Source of the DNA: Chloroflexota bacterium
GTDB taxonomy: Bacteria > Chloroflexota > Anaerolineae > J102
Direction: 5' to 3'
NCBI GenBank assembly: GCA_029782215.1
Contig: JAKOVD010000005.1
Location: 1-36,946 of the forward strand
DNA: 36,946 nucleotides
Each line of letters begins with the position of its first letter. Position 1 is the first letter of the stretch. The notes beneath the pieces are model-generated. The model was not told where the DNA came from. It saw only the letters and a list, made by a program, of their open reading frames with translations, and searched no databases. Shown in pieces: positions 9,101 to 16,011 of this stretch. A program made the position numbers and the translations under genes.

Positions 9101-9508
9101 GTGGCCTACCAACCGGGCCAGCTCCAGAACGGAGCGGCGTTCCGTGGCCGTACGCAGGAATCCTTCGTTGGCGATGCGCTCCTGGTAGAAGGTGAGCACG
9201 TCAGCAACCGTCGCCCAGGCATCAAGAAAGGCGATTGCCGGGTCGTCTGGCGCCCGGGTTTGCAGCGCGCGTAACGGCCACAGGTCGCTGCCTGCCGCCG
9301 CCATGTCCGGCAGCAGCTCGTCCGGCTTGAGGATGAGGCGGTGCTGGGAGAGCCGTGTTACCATGGTCTCCAGGAACGTGGCGTGCGTGCCGGTGCGGTA
9401 GGTCAGGGCATCGAGGCCGGGGCGATTGGCCACGGGTTCGGGCGTGATGGCCTCCACCCCCTCGCAGCATCCACAAAGATCGCCGTCGTGAGTGCCTGTG
9501 TTGTTCAT
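6095..9508 (-). CDS. Putative baseplate assembly protein, J/gp6-like (second wedge paralogue)
   Basis: At 1137 aa this is a large eCIS wedge protein of the TIGR02243-like baseplate assembly family. The N-terminus has a cysteine cluster (DLCGCCEG, Cys12, 14, 15) and then residues typical of the family (ALQTRAPDDPAIAFLDAWAT, YQERIANEGFLRTATERRSV). The C-terminal third has the J-like signature: FGDGIHGARLPTG near residue 846, YRKGIGRAGNVKARQIDQ, then PLGVAALDRLVSVQDYADFA. In T4 terms it would help form the gp6-gp7 wedge ring that holds the sheath to the hub. It overlaps the preceding J-like gene by 4 bp and the following tail gene by 11 bp. Confidence 0.88.
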   Translation of the reverse strand: MNNTGTHDGDLCGCCEGVEAITPEPVANRPGLDALTYRTGTHATFLETMVTRLSQHRLILKPDELLPDMAAAGSDLWPLRALQTRAPDDPAIAFLDAWATVADVLTFYQERIANEGFLRTATERRSVLELARLVGHRPRPGVAASVYLAFTVEDGYQIVIPKGSRAQSTPLKDEVPQAFETSSPLPARSEWNILRPRTSRPAYLPLPLAERTGDLYLDGTATNLRANDALLLVYGSLAGQQVVRKVAVVEAQYALKRTWVKLQAEPGQKQMAPAGQGAITKPVLLDDLVGPLTKPRSIPPANTQALVRTRTGLFGKGSGVGDQLLLALKPGLAEVLQPAWGNAAATPPSSLQSLQAMRVNAGVFGRTAPLQQISDENGKVIGQEEWPLTGAAQIAVRLFPREAGGLLFLAAMPAGIATDLGFVRLSIQAGGRRRTAAAGLKDGEARLGDDAVRIKVNGPPDALSVVVIFEGRDRTYEFKRMGDQWAVIAQNQAGDKLGEWELTMQEELTEPVAGGEINAGINGRDGVYVSEKLLLPPDPCNVIDLDTVYDAIVPGGWVVIERAGHPGLEHVVAWIDQVQKVQRIDYSLTATVTRLVLVRGPDDSTAAEWLSNDDRLLSDVRNTVVYAGSEALALAEEPITDPVCDAEIELDGLYDGLESGRWLIVAGERTDVPGATGVMAAELVMIEGVRQDVAQIAAASGAPGLEVAPHDVAEVKAVALPGDRVHTFVRLATGLSYCYKRESLAIYGNVAEATHGETRSEVLGSGDGSKPFQTFVLKQLPLTYVPAATPAGAESTLEVRVNGVRAHEDDSLIDLAPDARGYVVRRDDGGEESDAGAPVDEKTSVIFGDGIHGARLPTGQENLAAVYRKGIGRAGNVKARQIDQLVTRVPLGMKGVLNPLPATGGADKDSRDDIRERAPLGVAALDRLVSVQDYADFARTFAGIGKASAARLPSGRGQVVHVTVAGKDDIPIVETDALYRNLLASLHTFGEPYLPIRLAPRELKLAVIGAAVKVQPDYLWELVAPVLRKALLDAFGFGRRDLGQPLWQSEVVAAMQRVPGVAYVRMDTFAGVDETTPPSQLLNLAGQLGLEAAIAVELASAQRDPATGQMSISPAQLVMLSPQVADTLFLTELTNDR

Positions 9509-12500
9509 CGTCCACCTTCCAGGTACAGGGTCAGCCGTCCATGTTCTGGAAAGCTGGGGTCGTTGTCGAGACGGGCAATCTCAAGCGCGCCCAAGGGTAG
9601 GAAGTCCTCCGGCGGATCGTCGCAGATCGGCTGGCCAGCCGCCGTCAGCGCCAGCGGGTCGCCCACCCCCAGGCGCTCCAGGCGACAGACGGTAACGCTC
9701 TCAACGCCCGGCACCGCCTGCGCTACGGCCACCAACCGGCTCGCTGCCACGCCTTCGCCGAAGGTCAAGTTGTCGGGATGGAAGAAACCCCTGGCCCCGT
9801 CCGCGAGCTGCCGGATGCTGAAGGCATCCAGCAGAGCCGCCCGCACGTGGGCTTGCTGATATCCCGGTTTCACGCAGACGCGCAGGGCGATGTCGAGCGC
9901 TACCATCCAGCTTTCGCGCACTGCCACATCATGGCCGATGCGCCGGTAGCGGTGCAAGGTCTGGTCCACCCGTTCACGCAGAGCTGGCCCCGCTTCCTCG
10001 CGCCCCCTGGCGTCGAGCGCTACCTCGGCCTCGTACCAGCTTCCCGTCCACCGCAGATCGCCCGCGGCGCCCTGCAGCTCGGACGCGTAGTCGCGCGCCG
10101 TCACGGCGGCGTAATCGCTAGCCGTGACCGCTCGCATCAGCACCTTGCGAAAGGCAGACGGCGCCAGCAGCTTGACCTCGGCGACGGATTCGGGCGCCTG
10201 GCCGCCCCAGGCGGGAAGGGGGTTGCGCGGTTCCAACCGGATGCCGTCAAGTCGCGTGCGGCGGTGGACAAAGTAGGTGATGGTTTCGGCGCCCACATTG
10301 CCTGCCGCCGTCAAGCCGGTGCGATAAACCGCGGTGAACACGGTTCCGGCTTCGGGCCGGCGGCCCAAAAGACCGTCGCCAAACCGCAGCGTTGCCCGCC
10401 CCTCTTCGTCCGTTTCGACGGCGAAGTGTGGGTCCTCGGCATCCGATGCCAAAAGGTCAGCCCGCGCATACCAGCGTTCATCCCCACCCCCCTCGCCGGC
10501 GGGCGCTGGTCCGTACAGGCGCACCGAGGGCAGCGCCTTCCGCGGATCGCGCACGCTGAACGCTGCCGCCGTCAGCCGCACCGTCAGGCCTTCGCTGTAC
10601 ACGAGCGGCCGCTGGCGCAGCCGGGGGGCAAACCGGCCTGGAATGACGGTCGCCTCAGGAGGGCAGCCATCCGGATCACATTCTCCTCTTGTCTCGTCAG
10701 GGGGCGCCGGATCAAGGGTTTCGGTGACCGTGCGACCATGATCCACCCATACCAGGTTGCCCCGGGCAATGCTGACGTTGGTCAGGTCCGCACAATCGGG
10801 CGCAGCGCCGGTGGAGCGCAGGCAGAGTGGGAAGGGCAGGGCATCGGCAGGGTCCCACTCGATCTCCAGCAGCGGCTGTTTCGTCACCGGGTCGGCTGTC
10901 GGTTGGACCCGGGTCAGGCGCACCACGTGGCGGTGCGCCGGGTCAGCGTCGGCGGCATCGCCTGTCTTCGCGCCCCGCACCTCCTCGAACAGGACGAGGT
11001 CACCGGCACGCAACTGCAGGCGGCGCCGTCGCAGCGGCTGGGGAGTCTGTGGGGTGGGCTTCGCGACCTGGTTGGCGCCGGTCTCGGCCGGCTGTGGGGC
11101 GGGCCTGGCATCGACCGGAGTCTGCTCTGCATCTGCCCATTCGTCGCAGAGGGTCGCACTGGTAGCGCCGCTGGGAAGGCAGCGCTCTGTCTCCTCCCAC
11201 AGGTAGAAGGGGATGGCGTTGTGGGCCTCGTACAGGTAGATACGGCCGGATGAACTGAGCTGCCCGGCCAACGCGTCCTCCAGCAAGAGCTTATTCAGCC
11301 GCACCAGGTCTGCACCCTGCAGCGGCTGGCTGAGCAGCCGGAGCGTGCGGCGGCGCTGCGCCGCCTGGCGCAGGTTGGGGTCGTCCACCAGGGTCGTGCT
11401 GTTCATCAGACGGTTGAGATCGGCGACCACGGCAGTCAGCAGCGCTTCCGAGGGGGGCCTGCTCTTCGCACTCTCGCCGAGAAGGCGCGTTGTCTCCGCG
11501 GACAAGCGCCCGCGCAGGGCGCGGCCGGCGGCGTCCTGGCCGTCGCGCAGGCGTGCGATCAAGCCTTCCGGGTCGCGCACATCCTCTACCCGGAAGGCGT
11601 CTGTCTCCGGCTCCACCAGGGGCTCGAAAGCTTCGTAGGCGTCGGCGGGCACGGAATCGAGGTCGCTCGTGAGCAGCGGGGTGCCCGCAGCCGGCGCCCC
11701 GGGGAAGCCTGTGATGAAGTAGATGTCCTCGGCTGCGAAGGCGACATCCTTGCTGGTATGGACGAAGATCCAGGCGCGGGCATTGTTGCCCTCATGCATG
11801 GGGTAGTCCACCAGCCGCACGTGGCGGCGAACGGAGGTGCGGAGCCGCGCCGTGTCCAGGTAGGCTTCGGTGGCGATGGCATCCTGGTAGGCGCTGAGGT
11901 AGTCACCGAAATAGGCCAGCAGCTCGACCAGGGTCACACCCAGGTCGGGAACATGGGTTTCCTTCCAGCCGGGCATGACCACGGCCAGGCGATCGAGGAT
12001 CAACTGGCGAAAGCTGGCGTAGTCCTTGGCCAGGTAGTCAATCGGGGGCTGTTGGCGTCGCGGCGGCGGGCAGGCGGGAGCGGTGGCGCAGTCCAGGTCG
12101 GTGGGGCAGTCGGGATGGAAGAAGAAATCGGCGCAGGCATAGCGCGGGTCGAAGTGCGGATGGCGGTGCGCCGTGGGTCGGCCCCGGTGGTCCCGCACGA
12201 TGTAGAGCCTATAGCGCGAGAAGTCGCCCTCGCGATCGAGCACCACCGTCATGCAGTCGTCCTGGTCCGGACGCTCGGCCAGGCAGAGCTCGACGGCAAT
12301 GACACGAAGGTCGCGCACGGTCACGCCCCCCCGCACGGCGATATTGGCGGCTGTCAACGGTGGCTGCACGCCCAACTTGGACAGCTTGTCCAGGAAGTAG
12401 ATCCTTAGGCGCCGGCGATCCGTCTCATCCACCTCCACGTAGTCCACCCCGTTGAGGTTAGGGGTGGCGCGTATGGCGCGACGGCGTGAGCCGGTGGGAC

Positions 12501-12552
12501 CGAGGCAGGAAGAAGGCAGGACATCTGGTGTGGCGGCGAGTTCAGAGTTCAT
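9505..12552 (-). CDS. Putative baseplate assembly protein, J/gp6-like (Afp11 type)
   Basis: A 1015-aa wedge protein. Early residues contain a Cys-rich stretch (Cys140, 149, 155, 161, in YACADFFFHPDCPTDLDC). IDYLAKDYASFRQLILDRLA follows, a hallmark of eCIS/phage baseplate-J proteins. The C-terminal part has RFGDGLLGRRPEAGTVFTAV near residue 722, AVTASDYAAVTARDYASELQ and VAQAVPGVESVTVCRLERLG. It is a paralogue-like partner of the next gene; two J-like wedge genes in tandem are common in eCIS. The ATG at 12552 overlaps the gp25-like gene's stop by 4 bp. Confidence 0.88.
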   Translation of the reverse strand: MNSELAATPDVLPSSCLGPTGSRRRAIRATPNLNGVDYVEVDETDRRRLRIYFLDKLSKLGVQPPLTAANIAVRGGVTVRDLRVIAVELCLAERPDQDDCMTVVLDREGDFSRYRLYIVRDHRGRPTAHRHPHFDPRYACADFFFHPDCPTDLDCATAPACPPPRRQQPPIDYLAKDYASFRQLILDRLAVVMPGWKETHVPDLGVTLVELLAYFGDYLSAYQDAIATEAYLDTARLRTSVRRHVRLVDYPMHEGNNARAWIFVHTSKDVAFAAEDIYFITGFPGAPAAGTPLLTSDLDSVPADAYEAFEPLVEPETDAFRVEDVRDPEGLIARLRDGQDAAGRALRGRLSAETTRLLGESAKSRPPSEALLTAVVADLNRLMNSTTLVDDPNLRQAAQRRRTLRLLSQPLQGADLVRLNKLLLEDALAGQLSSSGRIYLYEAHNAIPFYLWEETERCLPSGATSATLCDEWADAEQTPVDARPAPQPAETGANQVAKPTPQTPQPLRRRRLQLRAGDLVLFEEVRGAKTGDAADADPAHRHVVRLTRVQPTADPVTKQPLLEIEWDPADALPFPLCLRSTGAAPDCADLTNVSIARGNLVWVDHGRTVTETLDPAPPDETRGECDPDGCPPEATVIPGRFAPRLRQRPLVYSEGLTVRLTAAAFSVRDPRKALPSVRLYGPAPAGEGGGDERWYARADLLASDAEDPHFAVETDEEGRATLRFGDGLLGRRPEAGTVFTAVYRTGLTAAGNVGAETITYFVHRRTRLDGIRLEPRNPLPAWGGQAPESVAEVKLLAPSAFRKVLMRAVTASDYAAVTARDYASELQGAAGDLRWTGSWYEAEVALDARGREEAGPALRERVDQTLHRYRRIGHDVAVRESWMVALDIALRVCVKPGYQQAHVRAALLDAFSIRQLADGARGFFHPDNLTFGEGVAASRLVAVAQAVPGVESVTVCRLERLGVGDPLALTAAGQPICDDPPEDFLPLGALEIARLDNDPSFPEHGRLTLYLEGGR

Positions 12553-12911
12553 GGCGCCGGACTCCGTTCGAACGTTTGTGTTTGGACCTGCCCTGCCGGA
12601 AGCACCCTGTAGACCACCGTAACAAAGAGGCTGGCATCCCGGCTGTCCACGGTCAGGTCCCGGATTTCGAGGACATCGCCGAGCCAGCGCTGCAGACCAC
12701 CCTGCACCGTGAACTGCAGCGCCGCTGCGACCTCGGGACTGTTGCTCGCAAAGACCATGTGCAGCAGGCCGCTCCCGAAGTCGGGCCGGTTGACCCGTTC
12801 CCCCGGATTCGTAAATAGATAGAGCTCGATCATGTCGCGCACGTGATCGTCATCAGTCGTGACGGCGGTGCGCCCGTGCAGATCGAAGTGGAAGGGAAAA
12901 TCAATGTTCAT
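12549..12911 (-). CDS. gp25/GPW-like baseplate wedge protein (Afp9 type)
   Basis: A 120-aa protein with the gp25 signature: DDDHVRDMIELYLFTNPGER followed by VNRPDFGSGLLHMVF, and later LGDVLEIRDLTVDSRDASLF. gp25-like proteins nucleate sheath assembly at the baseplate, the Glu-Arg of the NPGER-type motif being the conserved core. Size and position (after the PAAR-like gene, before the J-like genes) match Afp9/Pvc9. It starts 7 bp after the PAAR-like stop. Confidence 0.92.
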   Translation of the reverse strand: MNIDFPFHFDLHGRTAVTTDDDHVRDMIELYLFTNPGERVNRPDFGSGLLHMVFASNSPEVAAALQFTVQGGLQRWLGDVLEIRDLTVDSRDASLFVTVVYRVLPAGQVQTQTFERSPAP

Positions 12912-12918
12912 GGCATCC

Positions 12919-13281
12919 TCACAACGCGGTCACCTTCATTTGGAGGGTCGAGACCGTGGGCGCCCCTTGCGGAATCTGCTCGATGCTCTGGCAAACCCCC
13001 GAACCCACACCGGGACCGGGCTGCAGCAGCACTGGTTGGCCCATGACGGTCACTTTGGTGGCAAGCATGCCCCACTTGACCAGGACGCACGGCTGCGGCT
13101 TGGTGCCCGGCGGGGGCACCAGCGGTATCTGGAAGGGACAGCCTGCCACCTTGATGATGTTGAGGGCTGTCCCCGCGGCCATGCCGCTTACGAACACTTT
13201 GGTTTGGGCGGGCGTGGTGGTGGCGGGAGCCTGGTGGAAGCAGGTCATGGCGGCGCCCACATCGAGAATCAGTCCGGGCAT
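12919..13281 (-). CDS. PAAR-like spike tip protein (Afp10 type)
   Basis: A 120-aa glycine- and proline-containing protein (MPGLILDVGAAMTCFHQAPA, then KVFVSGMAAGTALNIIKVAG). Its size, beta-rich pattern and position between spike and gp25-like genes fit the PAAR-like tip that caps the spike and often binds a metal ion. Candidate ligands are Cys14, His16, Cys48, Cys65 and Cys97. The sequence is divergent from classical PAAR repeats, so context contributes much of the call. Confidence 0.75.
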   Translation of the reverse strand: MPGLILDVGAAMTCFHQAPATTTPAQTKVFVSGMAAGTALNIIKVAGCPFQIPLVPPPGTKPQPCVLVKWGMLATKVTVMGQPVLLQPGPGVGSGVCQSIEQIPQGAPTVSTLQMKVTAL

Positions 13282-13291
13282 GGCGGCACCT

Positions 13292-13798
13292 CTAGCGTAT
13301 CACCACCAGGTTAGGTGGGTTGATGCTGACCGTCCCGGAGGTCATGGTGATGATGCCGCCCTTGCCATCCTGGATCGTGATCCCAACGTCGTTGACCATG
13401 ATCATGGCCCCTGAGCGGCTCGTAATGATGATCCCGCCCGCCGGTCCGGGCGCGTCGCTGATGTGGATGGAGTTCTGCAGGGTGGTCTGCAGCAGGATGT
13501 GCGAGACAGGCTGTGGGGGAGCGAGCGCCAGCGGTGGGGTCTCGCCCAGGCCCCAGAACCCGCCTACCCAGATCGGCCGTTCGGGGTCGCCGCCTTCGAA
13601 CTCGACCCAGACGTTGGCACCGATCGGCGGCACCACATAGACGCCCGACTGGATGCCGGCAAAGGGCACGCAGGGCATGGCCCAGTTCTGGCCGGCGGCG
13701 CCCATCACGTAGGCCACGCTGACGAGGATGCGCCCCCGCTGCTCAGGGTCATTGTTCTGTAACACCTTGCCGCGATACTTGCCGTAGAACTTGCTCAT
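13292..13798 (-). CDS. gp5/gpV-like spike protein (OB-fold plus beta stem)
   Basis: Residues 1 to about 95 (FYGKYRGKVLQNNDPEQRGR, PPIGANVWVEFEGGDPERPI, WVGGFWG) are the classic gp5/VgrG OB-fold. Residues about 105-168 are short alternating hydrophobic strands (GGIIITSRSGAMIMVNDVGI, TIQDGKGGIITMTSG) that would form a trimeric beta-stem. It is only 168 aa. The hub half (gp27-like) is a separate gene immediately upstream that overlaps by 4 bp, so the usual Afp8/VgrG fusion is split here. Confidence 0.88.
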   Translation of the reverse strand: MSKFYGKYRGKVLQNNDPEQRGRILVSVAYVMGAAGQNWAMPCVPFAGIQSGVYVVPPIGANVWVEFEGGDPERPIWVGGFWGLGETPPLALAPPQPVSHILLQTTLQNSIHISDAPGPAGGIIITSRSGAMIMVNDVGITIQDGKGGIITMTSGTVSINPPNLVVIR

Positions 13799-15003
13799 GG
13801 TCTTACCAGGGGATCCATTGAGATGACGCCCTCGCGCTGCAGGGTGAACCGCTGCTTGTACTCACCCTTGCGAATGGAGTGGGAGACAGATTTGACATAA
13901 TAGCGACCATCGTAGGTCAGCCCCGCCCCACGCACGCCAACGATGCCTCGTGCTTCCAGGATGGCACCGTAGCGAAGCGAGTCAAGCTCACCGGTCGCGG
14001 TCACCGTGCCAGCCAGCGCCCGGTCGACGGTCGCCTGGGCGCGGGCGTAGGCTTGGACGAAGTTGAGACCGGCCAACTGGCGCGCTTCCTGTTCGTTGAT
14101 GTGGTGCTGCTCCATCAAGCCCCTGACGTCGTCCCGGCGCACGTCGAGGCGCTCAACCCGGTAATTCAGGCCGTTGTAGACGATGCCCGGCATGAGCGCC
14201 ATGGGAGGACGGAGGCCAAGGGGCGGGGTGATCACCGGCGTCGGCAGGTTGGTGTCGCTGTCCTGGATGTAGGTCATGACGATGGTGGGAGACAGGCCGT
14301 CATAGGAGAAGTTGATCGAATCGACATTGGTCTGAGGCCCCATATTGACCGACAGCGCCGGCTGCGGCGGCATGAACAGGGGTGGCGGGCCCCAATAGGC
14401 GTAGTTGGTCATGGGCGCCGGGCCGGCCCGTACGAAGAAGACATAACCGTAGCGGGCGGCAAGCTCGTTGATATAGGCCAGGTCCGTGCCATTCTGCTGG
14501 GGGATCATGCGGATGGGGACGGGAACGTCCGGGGCGAAGGGCGGCGTCAGCAGTGGTAGCCACTGAAATTGCGGATAGAAGGCCAGGATGGCGCCCACGC
14601 GCACGTTTTCAAGCATGGCGGGCCACGGACGCGTTTCGTGGTGCATGTCCATCATCACGCTGACGTCTTCGCCGATCACCGTCAGTGTGCTGCCGCCTGG
14701 CTCGGAGCTGGGCGACAATTGGATCTGGGTGATGATGCCGTCCATTAGCACCTGGGGCAGGATGTTGAAGCGGACCACCAGCACCACGCGGTTGAAGGGC
14801 CTGAGCAGGGGATTGCGCAGCAGGTCGAAGTCCAGCAGGTCAAAGGGTCCCGACCGGCCCACCTGGAAGGTGAGCTGGAAGCCGGACTTGCCCTGGTCGT
14901 TGTGCGTGACCTCCACGCCCGTCAGCGCCTCGGCGAGTCCGAAGGGCGCCGGCACGGCGATGGTCGGCCCGATCATCAGGGTCAAATGGATGCCTAGAAG
15001 CAT
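13795..15003 (-). CDS. gp27/late-control-D-like baseplate hub protein
   Basis: This 402-aa protein has the gp27-like layout: an N-terminal beta domain (EVTHNDQGKSGFQLTFQVGR, FNRVVLVVRFNILPQVLMDG, QIQLSPSSEPGGSTLTVIGE), a central part with DLAYINELAARYGYVFFVRA, and a C-terminal part ending GLTYDGRYYVKSVSHSIRKG followed by EYKQRFTLQREG. That last motif is typical of phage late control D/VgrG hub proteins that link the tube to the spike. Together with the downstream gp5-like gene it equals one Afp8/VgrG protein. It starts 16 bp after the LysM-like gene. Confidence 0.87.
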   Translation of the reverse strand: MLLGIHLTLMIGPTIAVPAPFGLAEALTGVEVTHNDQGKSGFQLTFQVGRSGPFDLLDFDLLRNPLLRPFNRVVLVVRFNILPQVLMDGIITQIQLSPSSEPGGSTLTVIGEDVSVMMDMHHETRPWPAMLENVRVGAILAFYPQFQWLPLLTPPFAPDVPVPIRMIPQQNGTDLAYINELAARYGYVFFVRAGPAPMTNYAYWGPPPLFMPPQPALSVNMGPQTNVDSINFSYDGLSPTIVMTYIQDSDTNLPTPVITPPLGLRPPMALMPGIVYNGLNYRVERLDVRRDDVRGLMEQHHINEQEARQLAGLNFVQAYARAQATVDRALAGTVTATGELDSLRYGAILEARGIVGVRGAGLTYDGRYYVKSVSHSIRKGEYKQRFTLQREGVISMDPLVRP

Positions 15004-15019
15004 GCGCTGGGACCTCTGC

Positions 15020-15322
15020 CTATTGTCCGGCCTGCGGCATGGGTATCGTCAGACGCTGGCCGATCTGGTCCGGCGCCGTAAGGTCGAAGGGTTCAAGCTT
15101 CCGGTTGGCGTCATGGATGCGCCAGAACTGCTCGGGGGCGCCCAGTGTGCGGGCGGCGATCAGGTCCGGCTGATCCCCTTCCGTCACTTCGACGTCGGTC
15201 AGCTTCTGCAGGCTCTCTGGCTGCGGCAGGAAGCGCCTGCGCTTGTAGGGCGCCTCGGTCCCATCCGGGCGTGTGTAGACAGCGGTCGGAAGGGCGGCGT
15301 AGCGGCTGGTGTAGTCAAACAT
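15020..15322 (-). CDS. LysM-like/tail protein X-like small hub protein
   Basis: A 100-aa protein beginning MFDYTSRYAALPTAVYTRPD. Its C-terminal half has a LysM/gpX-like pattern: VTEGDQPDLIAARTLGAPEQ, then FWRIHDANRKLEPFDL and GQRLTIPMPQ. In phages and some eCIS this module is fused to the Afp7-like protein or encoded beside it and helps join tube and baseplate; here it is a separate gene between the Afp7-like and gp27-like genes. The gap to the upstream gene is 19 bp. Confidence 0.8.
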   Translation of the reverse strand: MFDYTSRYAALPTAVYTRPDGTEAPYKRRRFLPQPESLQKLTDVEVTEGDQPDLIAARTLGAPEQFWRIHDANRKLEPFDLTAPDQIGQRLTIPMPQAGQ

Positions 15323-15341
15323 GATGGTCTCCCAGGTCAGG

Positions 15342-15995
15342 TTAGAACAGCTTGACGTCGCCGCTGAGGACGGCGCCGAGGTTGCGGATGCTGCCCGAGG
15401 TCGCCATGATCTCCTTGGCGACCTGGTGGGCCAGGAATACGTAGTAGCCGGGGTTGGTCAGCGAAAGGTCGTTGTAGCTGAGGACGCGCAGGCCGAGCGC
15501 CACCTTGGCGCGGATAGGATTCAAGCCCACGTCGTGAAGCTCCTCCGTGATGCTGAACTCGGTCAGCCGGACCGGAAGCACCCGCTTGGCGCCCCAGACA
15601 AGCAGCGTAAACGGCCCCACGGGCGGCACGATCTCCAGGGTGCCCAACGCCATCAGCACCGTGTTGGCGATGACAAGGGCGCTTTTGGGATAGAGGAGCA
15701 TCTCCAGCGCCGAGAGCTGCGGGTAGATGCCCATGCGCGTGGTCGGTCCATCCGCCCGTTCGAGCTGGTCGGTGGCGTCGATCTCCACCTCCATCTTGAT
15801 CGTTTCGACCGGCGCGCCCCGCAGACGCATCGCTTCGGAGCGGGCGCCGCCATCGCCAGAGGACTGCGCCTGTAGGGTCCGGGTGAGGGTTTCCGGGTTG
15901 TACTGGAAGATGATGACGCTCGCCAGGGGATTGAACATGTCCACGCCGACGATTGCGCCTTTGACGACGCGGGGTGAATTTGGGAAATCGGTCAT
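15342..15995 (-). CDS. Afp7-like tube-baseplate connector protein
   Basis: A 217-aa protein containing VKGAIVGVDMFNPLASVIIF followed by QYNPETLTRTLQAQ, the signature of Afp7/Pvc7-like proteins (phage gp53/LysM-bearing tail proteins) that connect the first tube ring to the baseplate. I chose the ATG at 15995 (MTDFPNSPRVVKG) because an in-frame start 87 bp further upstream would overlap the previous gene by about 70 bp and lacks family sequence. An AAGGA-type site precedes the ATG. The LysM part is missing from its C-terminus and encoded separately downstream. Confidence 0.85.
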   Translation of the reverse strand: MTDFPNSPRVVKGAIVGVDMFNPLASVIIFQYNPETLTRTLQAQSSGDGGARSEAMRLRGAPVETIKMEVEIDATDQLERADGPTTRMGIYPQLSALEMLLYPKSALVIANTVLMALGTLEIVPPVGPFTLLVWGAKRVLPVRLTEFSITEELHDVGLNPIRAKVALGLRVLSYNDLSLTNPGYYVFLAHQVAKEIMATSGSIRNLGAVLSGDVKLF

Positions 15996-16011
15996 AAGGA
16001 AGTCCTTGGAC

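Noticed and set aside
9778..11253. Plus-strand 491-aa ORF inside the J-like baseplate gene
   Set aside because: Antisense shadow of a clear baseplate protein; no recognisable motifs and no independent start signals.
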